DNA of 64,000 bases from Diaporthe sp. PMI_573 (taxonomy: Eukaryota; Ascomycota; Sordariomycetes; Diaporthales; Diaporthaceae), in the NCBI GenBank assembly GCA_021399435.1, contig JAJTUP010000010.1, positions 930,001 to 994,000 on the forward strand, read 5' to 3'. Below the pieces are notes generated by a model. It was not told the DNA's origin and did no database searches. It was given only the letters and a program-made list of their open reading frames with translations. This document shows, one piece after another, positions 46,356-56,740 of this stretch (the first letter of the stretch is position 1; each line of letters begins with the position of its first letter). Position numbers and translations under genes: made by a program.

Positions 46356-47981
46356 CTAGGACGAAATCTCCTGTGCGAAATATGTTGTCATAAACTCAAT
46401 CACATCGTCCGATGCCACCGGGATGCTACCGTAGCCATCTCCCAGAACCATTGTTGTCGCGGACTGGTTGGTGCTAGGTGCCCACGCTGTCAGGTTCTGT
46501 CCGTTGGGGTCGCCCGTAGCGATGAAGTTGTACCAGTATTGAGAGATCGCGTCCTGGATCGCATAGTCCTCAGCTGTCCAATTGAGTGTCTGTCCTGTGA
46601 GCGTCGTAGCCCATGGGATATTGTTAAAGGCATAGTTTAGTTCGCTGCCATGGTAGGCACCAGCGCTCTGTCCTGGTGGCGCATGCGTCCAGAAATAGGT
46701 AAAGACGCTACTGCTGCCACCGCCAGCAGCCCATGCGTTTGCCCAGCTCCATGATGAGAATAGACTTTGGTTGCGGTAGAAGTTGTTCGTTTGGGTCCCT
46801 GCCTCGGACGCTGTCTGCGCCGGGAAGAGCTGGAAGTATGCATCCTCTAATCCGATGGGTTCGAATATAGCCTTGTTACTAGAGTTGTACTCGGTCAGGT
46901 CCATCGTGCGCGGGGCAGGAGAGGCTCCACTCTCGTCACGATTGTTGCCTGTGAGGACGGGCACATCATTTTGTGAATGATTTGCCAGGGTAGCTGCGTA
47001 TGTATCTAGCAGCACGTATCCGTCGATCACGGGACGAAACACCGGGGGCTCCATGTAGGCTGAGTTGTTCTCAAACGGTGTACCAACGAAAATCGTGTCT
47101 GCTTGGGGGCTGGCAGCCAATAGTGTCTCCAGGGGAAGTTCACGAGCTTCCTCGATCGAGCTGACGTTCAGAGAGGACAGGAAATCAACACCCTGAGCTT
47201 CGGCTTCCGTCTTGTTGCGGTGACTGGTGGCCAAAGAGCCGGTCAGAGGGTCGTGGGGAGCCCGGGCTCCACTCTCTGCTATGGCTCCCTGAAAGAGACC
47301 TGCTGCCAGGGGAGAGTACACCAGATCAAGAGCAATGGCAGATCCTGCGGACTGGCCACCAACAGTGATCTGACTGGGGTTCCCCCCGAAAAGCTGGATG
47401 TTCTCGTTTGTCCAGTGAAGACAGGCGATCTGGTCCTGCAAGAACCAGTTACCCGTGGAGTTGCCATCGGCTTCGGCAGACAGCTCAGGATGGGCGAGAC
47501 CGCCAAGTACCCCCAGCCGGTAGTTGTAAGTGACCACGACCACACCTTTTGCCGCCAGCCCAGACCCGTCGTATGTCACTTGTGAGCCTGATCCTCCGGA
47601 AAATCGGCCGCCATAGCTCCAGAGATAGACAGGGAAGTTCGACCCGTTGTTGAAATTCTCAGGCGTCCAGATGTTGAGGAACAGGCAGTCCTCTGAGCCT
47701 GAAATGGTGCCGTCCTGACCCAGCTGCGCGCATTCGTTGCCGAATTCGAACGCATCGTACGTTTCGTTCCATGATGTGGGATGCGGAGGGTGTGCCCACC
47801 GATATTCCCCAGTTGCGGGGTCCGCAAAGCGGATGCCTTTGAACACATTCACGCCATCTGTGTAATTCGAAGTTGTGCCTCGGACCGGCCCATTGTGAAG
47901 TGAGACGATGGGGTTTTCCTCTGCCGAGGCTGCGCGGAAATAAATTCCACTCAGGAAAGACAATGCGATAAGTCCCACCAT
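46356..47981 (-). CDS. Secreted type-B carboxylesterase/lipase (paralog 1)
   Basis: Single exon, 541 aa. An alpha/beta-hydrolase of the type-B carboxylesterase family, which cleaves carboxylic ester bonds outside the cell. A signal peptide spans residues 1-20 (MVGLIALSFLSGIYFRAASA). The catalytic triad is visible: Ser211 in GGQSAGS, Glu350 in NNRDESG, His444 in AYHGSELNY. Other family blocks are VFKGIRFADP, SEDCLFLNIWTP and VVVVTYNYRLGVLGGL. About a dozen N-glycosylation sequons are present. The frame begins at 48149, but a TATA box (minus-strand TATAAAG, 48099-48093) lies between that codon and the ATG at 47981, so the latter was chosen; it also starts the signal peptide. It diverges from a paralogous esterase gene 1.8 kb away. 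Substrate unknown. Confidence 0.93.
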   Translation of the reverse strand: MVGLIALSFLSGIYFRAASAEENPIVSLHNGPVRGTTSNYTDGVNVFKGIRFADPATGEYRWAHPPHPTSWNETYDAFEFGNECAQLGQDGTISGSEDCLFLNIWTPENFNNGSNFPVYLWSYGGRFSGGSGSQVTYDGSGLAAKGVVVVTYNYRLGVLGGLAHPELSAEADGNSTGNWFLQDQIACLHWTNENIQLFGGNPSQITVGGQSAGSAIALDLVYSPLAAGLFQGAIAESGARAPHDPLTGSLATSHRNKTEAEAQGVDFLSSLNVSSIEEARELPLETLLAASPQADTIFVGTPFENNSAYMEPPVFRPVIDGYVLLDTYAATLANHSQNDVPVLTGNNRDESGASPAPRTMDLTEYNSSNKAIFEPIGLEDAYFQLFPAQTASEAGTQTNNFYRNQSLFSSWSWANAWAAGGGSSSVFTYFWTHAPPGQSAGAYHGSELNYAFNNIPWATTLTGQTLNWTAEDYAIQDAISQYWYNFIATGDPNGQNLTAWAPSTNQSATTMVLGDGYGSIPVASDDVIEFMTTYFAQEISS

Positions 47982-48092
47982 GGCGAAATTGAATTGTAGA
48001 AAGAATGACAACCTCCAACCGATGGACTCTTGGCTCAGGTTCGAGTTGCGATGGGCCTTGGTGCCTTGTGAATAGGGAGCTCCTTGTGGCCC

Positions 48093-48099
48093 CTTTATA
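48093..48099 (-). promoter_or_regulatory. TATA box of carboxylesterase 1
   Basis: TATAAAG on the minus strand, 112 bp before the ATG at 47981. Its place rules out the more upstream in-frame ATG at 48149. Confidence 0.6.
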
Positions 48100-48149
48100 T
48101 GGTGATGAGGTCTGGAGGCCCCCCTATGGGTGATCTTCAAATAATACAT

Positions 48150-49761
48150 TCACATCACCACCTTGCAGGTACTGAGCTGGGGTTCACGATGCAGTTCTGC
48201 GTAAACGCTCTGATCGCCGTAGATTGGCACGGGATGTCTGAACGCAATGAAGATCCGCCGGTTGATGAACCTGTATCACTGAGAGCCTAGACTTACCTTC
48301 CCATAAAGACGAGTTGCTCCGCTTCGCCGCGTCATAATGCGACTCAGTCCGCGTAGTCCCACTGTGATGGCGGCTCGGAGATAGCGCGATCTATCTCTAG
48401 ATCCCTCCCAACTGCTGCGCCCCTAACTCTTCAGCCGATATTCAAATGTTCAAGAGTCAGGAACATGGCTTGCCAGACCCAGTTTTGGGGCATCTTGATC
48501 CACATGACACTTGAAAATAATTCAGGACCGCCACGACAACATCTTCCTAATGTGACGCAGAATACAAAAACACCATCATTCAGCGGAGCGTGTCGTGACC
48601 CGAGCTTGCGAGGGGCGCAGCGCTCGGAGCGTTCTTACACTGATTCACCATGCCGAAGGAAGTCTAAGCTATATTAGTCAGTTTTCAACCCTCGTACCTA
48701 AGTTAGCCAGAGCAGAAGTACTATCTAAAGTATTTAGCCAAGAGCTGTTACAGAGGGATGGGGCTTTTTGTAAGGTTGTAAGTATGGGCGGGTATGTGGG
48801 CAAATGTGTAACGCCGCCCCTTGTAAGCTTTAGGTTAACGATACGCTCCGCTGATCACTGTGGCCGTTCAAGATACGATAGCTGGTAGAGTACCCGGGGT
48901 AATTGAGTTGGCTCCTCAAAGCTTGTGTAGGGCCGTAATGCACCAAATGAGTGGAACGGCCACGGTATTCTATTCTAATTTCGGCCCAGGGCTTTGCACC
49001 ATTGTGCATTAGATCTCTTCCACGAGCTAGGCCATCGAAGACGTTGTCTATTCCCGTCTAGTGAAGACATGACAGATGCGATGACGCTTTCGCATGCGAA
49101 TACTGACATCTGGAGGTATATCTGCATGATCGCTAACCACGGGGAACCGCTGAGGAGGTATGGGCAAAAGTGTAACACAGCAAGGTCCCTCGGGCGTTTA
49201 TTCGCTCGGATTTAATTTACACAAGACCATTGAATCACATCTCCTGCCATGTCAACTTGAAAGAGGCGAGCACCAACGCGTGGCTCGCTCGTATATCCGA
49301 GCCTCGCCGAGATTCAGGAGGTGTGTACCCTCGCAATCTACCCCATGTGACGAACAGTACAATATACGTTAGTCAGACTTTCCCAAAAAAAAGACCACCA
49401 AAAAGCGGATAGAACCAGGAGCATCTTGACATATGCCGAATACGAAGTTACCGAGCAATAATCTATTCATCCCAGGGTGCGTTTGTACGATCTAAGCCCG
49501 CAGCCGCGCCACCATCGACGCCGATCATTGCGTGTCAGGGGCTGCGTCGCTTGCACGCGATGATCTACATTATAAACAAACCGCCAATGTTTGGTACAGT
49601 TGAACGGTAGGTTTTTCATTCAGCACTTGGAGCGAGGGGCTTGAAAATAGTGTCTATACCACCCTCTACTGCTGCCTTACGCTCCTTCTTTTGATAGGGC
49701 ATCGCGTCATCCTTCACACTTCTTTCGTTTCTTTTTCCCACTCTTCGCACCAACAGCCAAC
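48150..49761. promoter_or_regulatory. Divergent promoter region between the two carboxylesterases
   Basis: About 1.6 kb without a gene. The plus-strand TATA box (TATAAA, 49571-49576) lies 186 bp before the second esterase ATG. A pair of related sequences (GGGCAAATGTGTAAC at about 48798 and GGGCAAAAGTGTAAC at about 49163) hints at a duplicated element or repeat debris. Confidence 0.5.
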
Positions 49762-51360
49762 ATGGGTGTACTTCGAGCCCGCGAGGGTATCCTCACCTCG
49801 GCCTTGTGTCTTCTCGTCCCAGCGGCCCAAGCAGCACTCTACAACACTGTGCTGCAGACGCCCAATGGTCCGGTGCAGGGCTACCCAGCCTTCAACAGCA
49901 GCCCTTCGAACATGAATCTCACCCATTGGAAGGATGTCACGGTTTGGAAGGGCATCCCTTTTGCTGCCGACACTTCGGGAGAGAATCGCTTCCGGCCCCC
50001 GCAGCCCGTCACGCCGTGGAACACAACTCTTGATGCCAAGGACTACGGACTAGCATGCGTAGCATCCGGCACCACGTACACCGACATTGGCGAGGATTGC
50101 TTGAATGTCAACGTCTGGAGCGCCGCCAACTCTACCGACGACAAGTTGCCAGTCGTTATGTGGAGCTACCCTGCTGGGGGCTCCAATGCCGATCCTCGCT
50201 TTGACGGCGGTGGCATGGCAGACAAGGGCGTTGTCTTTGTTAATTACAACTACCGTACCGGTGCGACTGGCTGGCTCGTAACCCCCGAGTTGACCGAGGA
50301 GAATTTAGTGAGCATCGGGGTCAACAGCTCTGGCAACTACGGCATGTTGGACCAGTTTGCTGCCGTACAATGGATCCGCGACAACATCGCCTCCTTCGGC
50401 GGTGACCCCGACCGTATCACTGTCTCGGGTCAGTCAGCCGGTTCAGCTGCCACATATCACATTCTCAACAGCAACTTGACAAAGGGCAAGATCGTTGGCG
50501 CCATCATTCAGAGCGGCGTCCGTGACCCCCACGATCCGCTTGCTACCAGCCTGGCGGAGGGATATCAGACCTACGACGTCTCTCTGGAGTATAGCCAGAC
50601 ATTCATGGAATCCGTCAACTGTAGCACGATTGCCTGTATGCGTGCTCTGCCCTGGGATGCATTCGACGACTCTGCTATGCCTGGCTCGACAGGGGCCTCC
50701 TTCAAGGGCACTTTGGACTATTACGCTATGCCAGACACCTATCTGAACACGCTAAAGCTGGGACTCGCCAATGATGTCCCCGTTATGACCGGAAACACCA
50801 AGGATGAAAGTGGCGCAGCGTACGGTCTCAATATTACCCTTGCGGACTACATCGACGATGTCAATTCTACCTATTCGGGGGACTTTGTCGAAAAGTTCCT
50901 GAGTGCCTATCAAGCAAACGACTCGGCCACCGCTTCGGCTGCTGAGAACGCACAGTTCACGGATCGTTCCAAGGTGGGCACGCAGAATTGGGCCGCGTAT
51001 TGGTTGAGCAACAGAACCAGTCCCGTGTGGACCTGGCTTTGGGATCACGCCCCGCCCGGACAAGACGCGGGCGCTGCGCACATGACAGAGATTCAGTACA
51101 CCCAGAACAACCTGTACAATGTTTACTACGGTGACTGGGAGGCCGAGGACTACCAGATTGCGACTGTGATGAACAGCTACTGGGTGAACTTTATCAAGAA
51201 TGGTGATCCTAATGGAGAGGGTTTGGTACAGTGGGATAGTGTTTCAGCCAACACCACGGTAACTCAAGAACTTGGAGATGGATGGGGCCCAACCCCTATT
51301 GCCAATGTTCAGCAAATCAGCTTGCTCAACAGCTGGTTCACTACATTGACTTCCATCTAG
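49762..51360 (+). CDS. Secreted type-B carboxylesterase/lipase (paralog 2)
   Basis: Single exon, 532 aa, ATG in context AACATGG. It has a signal peptide (residues 1-24, hydrophobic core ALCLLVPAAQAA). The type-B esterase triad is Ser225 (SGQSAGS), Glu349 (NTKDESG) and His440 (AAHMTEIQY). Family blocks include VWKGIPFAAD, GEDCLNVNVWS, VVFVNYNYRTG and DQFAAVQWIRDNIASFGGDPDRITV. Many Asn-glycosylation sequons support secretion. It shares motif order, RDPHDPL...TSLA after the nucleophile elbow, and the HAPPGQ.AGA..H stretch with the divergent neighbour, so the two arose by duplication. A TATA box lies 186 bp upstream. Substrate specificity cannot be read from sequence. Confidence 0.94.
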   Translation: MGVLRAREGILTSALCLLVPAAQAALYNTVLQTPNGPVQGYPAFNSSPSNMNLTHWKDVTVWKGIPFAADTSGENRFRPPQPVTPWNTTLDAKDYGLACVASGTTYTDIGEDCLNVNVWSAANSTDDKLPVVMWSYPAGGSNADPRFDGGGMADKGVVFVNYNYRTGATGWLVTPELTEENLVSIGVNSSGNYGMLDQFAAVQWIRDNIASFGGDPDRITVSGQSAGSAATYHILNSNLTKGKIVGAIIQSGVRDPHDPLATSLAEGYQTYDVSLEYSQTFMESVNCSTIACMRALPWDAFDDSAMPGSTGASFKGTLDYYAMPDTYLNTLKLGLANDVPVMTGNTKDESGAAYGLNITLADYIDDVNSTYSGDFVEKFLSAYQANDSATASAAENAQFTDRSKVGTQNWAAYWLSNRTSPVWTWLWDHAPPGQDAGAAHMTEIQYTQNNLYNVYYGDWEAEDYQIATVMNSYWVNFIKNGDPNGEGLVQWDSVSANTTVTQELGDGWGPTPIANVQQISLLNSWFTTLTSI

Positions 51361-52501
51361 AGACTGCCAGAAACACAATCAATCATTACATATGTAGATA
51401 GGATTATGATACACTTGAAAACTCGAGTATAACTGCACGAAAGCCTATACATTCTGCTGTTCCTTTTCCCCAAGTTTCAATATCTGCCCGGGGAAGAACC
51501 GGAACGTATTCCTCCTACATTGAGGATCCAATTTATCAACGGCAAATGGTGGCTCGTTCCTGTCTGCGACCGTACTTCGTAGATTGATCTTTATAGTCCG
51601 CTCGAGATCGGTTCCGCGGAAAACATTCAGTATTTTACGAGTCGATCGCCAAGCTTGAACAATCAAAGAGTGGATACATACCACTTTCTTCATAAGCCCG
51701 GAGAAGTACTTAACGTGTAATAACGTACTTTCACAATTTCGACACCTACCTGAGCCGAGTCAAACATTTGATGACGAGATATCATAAAAGAAAACACCGG
51801 AGGCTTGACTAGAACTTATAAGTCATTCTAGTGACAAAGGAGCCAGAGTACCTGGTGCGAACAGGTAGTGAGGTGCATTGTGGAAAAAGGGTGTGCACCC
51901 AGTCACTGCTTATTGCAGGAGACAGGATAAGATTGAATATCGAGCTCGAGGCCAGCTATATCAATCCTATGAGCACATGTATCCTTTTTTGAAAGAGATC
52001 AGGTCAAGATTCCATATTTGCATTATTCTGAACTTCATGGGCACAGGGGAAAGCATATGGCCGCCGTTCTTCCTGCCTCTACAATCAACGACATAAAACA
52101 TAACTACAGGTCGCAAATCCAGTCGGTTAGCACGGCAAAAGACCAGTTATGATCAATCCCTGGGTCTGGTGCTAAGCACTTTGTAAGAAGCCGCACTGCC
52201 ACAATCCATCCCTGCGGAGATGGTCTGGTGGTCCAGTGGCTCACCAATTGCCGGCCTATTTCACTAGGCTGCATGCAGTGTCAGCTGTTGGTTGGTTACA
52301 TGCACTGCGATTTGCCCACACAGAAATTGGTAAAAAGAGGAGCCAGCAGAGCCGCTGACATCATATCATTTAAAGAGCTACGACTTGGACTAGTCAGTCT
52401 TACCTACATATGTACACCGTCTCGGCGGAGATCCCTTCCTGCGGCAATCTTAAACCTCGATGCCATTCCTCGCACAGCCACATTGGCACCACACAAGCAA
52501 T
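51361..52501. other. Intergenic, 1.1 kb, no gene seen
   Basis: Holds the 3' UTR of carboxylesterase 2 and the promoter of the next gene. No recognisable coding or repeat features. Confidence 0.5.
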
Positions 52502-53548
52502 ATGGGGAACAAGCGCCCTCAGGCTTTCACCCAGGAGGTGTGTTCTGGACTTAGAGTCCGCTTGGCACGTTACAAGTTCCTCCTACATGATTATCAGACC
52601 CCTCTCTTCCACAATCAGTTGCTTGATGCCATCAGATTGCACGAGGAGACCGTCCAGGCTCCAACTCCCACACCTGCGGAGCACGAGCGTGTGCTTGACC
52701 AGATCGTGGTGCTTGACAATATGCATGACAGGCTAAATAAACATTGGGATGAGCTCCACAAGAGCATGGACTTTCGGACGACTCTTCTGGCCAACATCTC
52801 ACTATACCAAAGTAGACTAGGTGCATGGCTAATGCTAGACTACACTGGAAAATGTTCAAAAAATTGCACTTGGGCTTCCTCAACTCTTGGGTACATCAAT
52901 AACGTCGGCAGCGGCGGTGTGGGCAACATTCACAACGACTATAGGCTATACCAACAAACGTTTGTTCGCCCCCTGAAAGAGATGATGTTGAACCAAGATC
53001 ACGTCAAGAAAAGGCTCAGGATCGCGGCAACTGGGTCGACCCGTCCAGCCGGCATGATATACCACCTGATTGACCGATGCGACTGGGGCGCTCTGGCTTA
53101 CGCCGTCATAAATGACCGCGAGCTCGCCGTGACCCTGTTCGGCGCGAAACAGCTCAACCCGGGCTTCTGGAACCCGCAGTCCGGCACATGGACTGTCCAA
53201 AAGATCGATGACATAAGGGACAAATATTTCGACGAGCTCTCAACCCCGGAGAAATACACGATCAGCAAGCGCGCGAGAAAGCTCTCAGCCAAGAAGGCCG
53301 CGAGCGCTGCCCACCCATCGTCACCACCACCACCTCTCTCCCCAGCCAGTTCTCCACTCGCAGAGGAGGCTTCGGCGCTGGTAGCGGCCAAGAGTATCTA
53401 CAACAAGGTCGTCAGCGGTCTTGCATTTGAAGGGGCCGGCTTAACACTCAGATCCATTGTCCGCCGTAATACTCAGACAACGTCGCCTTGGGCCGGCTCG
53501 GATTCGACGACTCAATTGATAGACCCAAGCGAAAAAGAAAAAGGCTGA
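52502..53548 (+). CDS. Unrecognised 348-aa protein
   Basis: Single exon. I do not recognise a family. The ATG at 52502 (MGNKRPQAF) was preferred over the in-frame ATG at 52460, whose extra 14 residues look like leader sequence; the MGN start would also permit N-myristoylation. The N-terminal half is helical with charged residues (LHDYQTPLFHNQLLDAIRLH, EHERVLDQIVVLDNMHDRLN). The centre has GLY/Asn-rich GYINNVGSGGVGNIHNDY and RPLKEMMLNQDHVKKRLRIA. Then AVTLFGAKQLNPGFWNPQSG and a helical YFDELSTPEKYTISKRARKL. The C-terminal 90 residues are Ala/Ser/Pro-rich and look disordered. No signal peptide or membrane segment is visible. The frame is long and uninterrupted with ordinary codon use, so it is probably a real lineage-specific gene. 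Confidence 0.6.
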   Translation: MGNKRPQAFTQEVCSGLRVRLARYKFLLHDYQTPLFHNQLLDAIRLHEETVQAPTPTPAEHERVLDQIVVLDNMHDRLNKHWDELHKSMDFRTTLLANISLYQSRLGAWLMLDYTGKCSKNCTWASSTLGYINNVGSGGVGNIHNDYRLYQQTFVRPLKEMMLNQDHVKKRLRIAATGSTRPAGMIYHLIDRCDWGALAYAVINDRELAVTLFGAKQLNPGFWNPQSGTWTVQKIDDIRDKYFDELSTPEKYTISKRARKLSAKKAASAAHPSSPPPPLSPASSPLAEEASALVAAKSIYNKVVSGLAFEGAGLTLRSIVRRNTQTTSPWAGSDSTTQLIDPSEKEKG

Positions 53549-53676
53549 TTGATCTCCGTGTTTTTTTTTTTCAGAGGCATCGGCTCTGTTTCAGTGAGTA
53601 GATTATCTGCCCAGCAATCCAAGTACTTGCCTTAGCTCAGTAAGGCTCATCTGTTCAAGGCTAACCGCAACTGCAG

Positions 53677-53973
53677 ATGATGAGACTAGATACTGTGTGG
53701 GACTTCGCCGGTACCAGTTCGATTTTTCACCGCGAGAAAGGTGAAAAAGTGAATCTGAGGCTCAGGTTTCACATCGTGGGAGGCTTGAGGGTGGTCGACG
53801 CAAGTGCGATCCCACTTGTTAGCACCCCCAACCTTCAGGCTACTGTGTATGGGTTTGCGGAGAAGGCGACAGGTCTGATTGCAGCAGGCTGGAAGAAAGA
53901 ATACTTCTCTCCTATCGTAGAATCGAGCGTGGAACACCAAACGGACGATAAGTTGAACTCTTCTAGCTTATAG
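53677..53973 (+). pseudogene. GMC oxidoreductase C-terminal exon, remnant
   Basis: A 98-codon frame starts right after an intron-end-like sequence (GCTAAC branch and CTGCAG) and encodes the GMC oxidoreductase C-terminal block: VGGLRVVDASAIPLVSTPNL then QATVYGFAEKATGLI. GMC enzymes are FAD-dependent alcohol/sugar oxidases. No upstream exons (FAD-binding GxGxxG, middle domain) are found in the 100 bp before it, or elsewhere nearby. The motif that should hold the active-site His (HPxGT) reads DFAGTSS here, so the catalytic His is lost. It is most likely the relic of a deleted gene beside a repeat-rich area. Confidence 0.78.
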
Positions 53974-55202
53974 TTCAGGGGCAGAATGGTCACCTCTCAT
54001 TGATCAGAGCGTGTCCCACTGAAGGAACCGGCTCATTTCCTGCTATATTTTCTGGATCCCGACGGTGTAGAGTTGCCATGTGTCCGGGTCATCATCCTGC
54101 TCAGGATCACCAGGTAAGCAATAATCCTCTTGGCAGTCCAATATTTGAGGCATGCTGAATCGCCCGCTTCTATCCTTGGACTGTTATGTGCACTCCACTG
54201 GCAATGTACACATGTGCATGCGTGGCGATGGATTGTCAGTCGCCTGTCAGATTTTCTCGTCCCCCAAGAACATCTTTGCAGTCAGCAACTCACGCAGAGC
54301 CTCATCCGTAGTAAGGGCCCGAGAACTAAAACTAGATACCAAGCGGGCATGCACTTGGAAAATTCAAATTGACAGTGGGAGGCTCTCGCATATATAAGGT
54401 CTTTTCCATACCTTGTCTTCAATATCTTTGGGTCTATCCAGGAACTTACCAGTCACTACCTGAGCACTGCCAATGGCAAGCCAAGAGAATCACTTTCACA
54501 TTCTGTCAGTTTTTGACTTTGATCATCTCACGCTTAATAAATTCGCAATTCAGATTTTGATTTCAAAATTTACTCTACTCAAACTTTGCTGGCACCTTTT
54601 GCCTGCCTTTGCCAGCCTTCCTCAAATTCTGAACTCATGAGGACCACCATCCATCCTGCTCCATATCATTCGGCCCACCAGCAGGGTGCCATGATTGAGT
54701 GAAACAGGCAAAAGAGAGCAAGGGCGAGCTTGCGAAGAGTGAGGCTTTTTCGCTGTTGTGCTTGTGACAACTTGGGAGACACATCCCTCCCTCCTCCTCT
54801 TTCCCCTCCGCCTTGCCCATCATCATCCGCCCTACTTCTTCTCGTCTGGGAGCAGACTCCACCGCCGTCTCATTGGATCACTTCTTTTTCTTCCAAGCTC
54901 GAATAACACTAAGGTAAAAAATTATTACAATTATTCCAGAGGTGGATATGTAACGTGACTGGTCATCTATAAATACGGGCATATTGCTTTGCTTCTCCTG
55001 CCATATTGGTACAAAACACACCATAAAGATTCAAAGTGATGAACTCTACCGCTGTAGAATATTTCTATAGTGTTCCTAACCAAGCTATGACGAAGGAATA
55101 TAGGGTAGAGAAAGGGTTAGGTCAGGGGTGGTCGCCGGTAGAAGAAGTAACGAGTTTACCATATTAATGTAGATTCGAGCCGAACATGAGACACAGCAAC
55201 CA
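53974..55202. other. Intergenic region merging into repeat island, no gene
   Basis: No gene. From about 54900 on, the DNA turns AT-rich. The segment around 54955-55160 has features of transposon debris (TATAAATA at about 54970, stop-rich frames), but no element can be delimited. Confidence 0.45.
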
Positions 55203-55640
55203 ATAACGTGGTTCACCACCCAGCCGCGCATACCACCCAGCCGCGCAGTTAAAACGCTAACAAAAAACGTCTGTGCACACCCTGCTAAAACCTGCAAACT
55301 AAGCCCAATTTGGATGCAAATTTCAGGGTTAGCTTATAAGTATATAATTAAGCTATATTTGAAATTTTAAAAAATTAGGATTTAAATAGAATTAGTTATT
55401 AACTAAAATATTAAATTTTCTATTTTTCCTTATATAACTTTTTCTAATTAATTCTATTTAAATCCTAATTTTTTAAAATTTCAAATATAGCTTAATTATA
55501 TACTTATAAGCTAACCCTGAAATTTGCATCCAAATTGGGCTTAGTTTGCAGGTTTTAGCAGGGTGTGCACAGACGTTTTTTGTTAGCGTTTTAACTGCGC
55601 GGCTGGGTGGTATGCGCGGCTGGGTGGTGAACCACGTTAT
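55203..55640. mobile_element. 438-bp palindromic element (MITE or foldback element)
   Basis: The sequence from 55203 to 55394 reappears as its reverse complement from 55449 to 55640: both arms are 192 bp and, compared base by base, appear identical; the loop is 54 bp (55395-55448). The ends read ATAACGTGGTTCACCACC and its complement. If insertion was at TA, the termini are ACGTGGTTCACC with TA on each side, as in Tc1/mariner-type elements. Each arm has a subterminal direct repeat (ACCACCCAGCCGCGC twice) and an AT-rich inner part. It has no coding capacity. Identical arms imply either recent insertion or ongoing correction, because RIP-type decay would have separated them. Family assignment is inference. 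Confidence 0.9.
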
Positions 55641-56740
55641 GCATAGTTAAGTCAAGCGACCCCCCTTCCGCCTACCCCCTCTTCCGCTCACATTTTCCAC
55701 CAAAAAAACTAACATTTTAAAATACAATATCGCTACCAGTTTAATTACAGAAGTATTTAAATTAAATATATATATAATTTATTAAATTATTGTTAAACGG
55801 AAACGCTTATTAGTAGGCGTGGGCACTTCACGTAAGGAGTTACCCTAGACCTTAGTGCTAGTGGCGTGCGCGCCGAAAGATGAGTTTGGTGGCCGTGAGT
55901 CGATTTTTTGGGCTATTTTAAGACCCTAACTTTATACCTCTGCATTACCTTTATTTCTTACCCAAAAAGCATGTAACTTAGTTCATTAGATAGTCTGATT
56001 TCTGAAGTTTATCTGTATTTAGTTTGGTTACTGTTGGGGTTAGGGTTGGCTGGCTATTTAAAGCCAAAGATAGTGGGTCTGAAGGGCGAATTTTCCGGCC
56101 TCACTATTCCTGCACCAGAGCCAACCCACGCGTGCCCGCGGGTGAGACAATGTCGGAGGGACTGTGAGGAGGGCTGACAGAAGCCCACTCAAATTCAATG
56201 CAAAGTTGTCCAGACCATTCTCAAACGTCCCAATTCACCTCAGTGCACCTTACTACGACCCTGCCGTATACACACACACTGCTGAAGGCACCATCCTTCA
56301 GAAACCTTTATCTAAAAAGAAGCTAAAGATTTTAAAAGAATAGATAGAAAAAAGTCTTTTATTTAGTAAAGCAGATGAAGTGTTACAGCTGCCGGGCTTA
56401 ACGGCATTATTTTTTAGGCTTCGCGCTGACGTTAATTTTTTAGGCTTAGCGCCGACGCTGACGCCACCCGCCGCTTTGCTAATTGGCCCGTGCCAACGTC
56501 ACCCTATGCCCTGCAGCAATCAGACCCTTGCTGCGGGCGGCCTCCAGCAGAAGCCAGCTGGCTCGCCTTGCGATTCGCCCATTGTTGCGCATGATACACC
56601 GCCACGGCGGCTATTACTGGTGATTACCTCGTTAACTGCATCCTCGGAAACCACTGCGCCACCTCAAGTCTCTGAGCACGACAAACCTGACATGGACGTC
56701 AACAATATTGATCGAAACATTGGTTCCCTGAAAAATACGG
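55641..56740 (+). other. AT-rich transposon debris and promoter of the NLR-like gene
   Basis: 55640-56100 is strongly AT-rich with many stop codons. At 56302-56370 a frame reads PLSKKKLKILKE, stop, IEKSL, which weakly recalls the region before the reverse transcriptase of Ty3/gypsy polyproteins (PLY.LS.KEL..L..Y..ENL); this is tentative. Around 56410-56460 a TTTTTTAGGCTT.GCGC.GACG motif occurs twice. The last few hundred bases must serve as promoter of the gene starting at 56741. Confidence 0.5.

Noticed and set aside
48012..48149. In-frame N-terminal extension of carboxylesterase 1 from the ATG at 48149
   Set aside because: The TATA box at 48093-48099 lies downstream of it, and the extension would hide the signal peptide.
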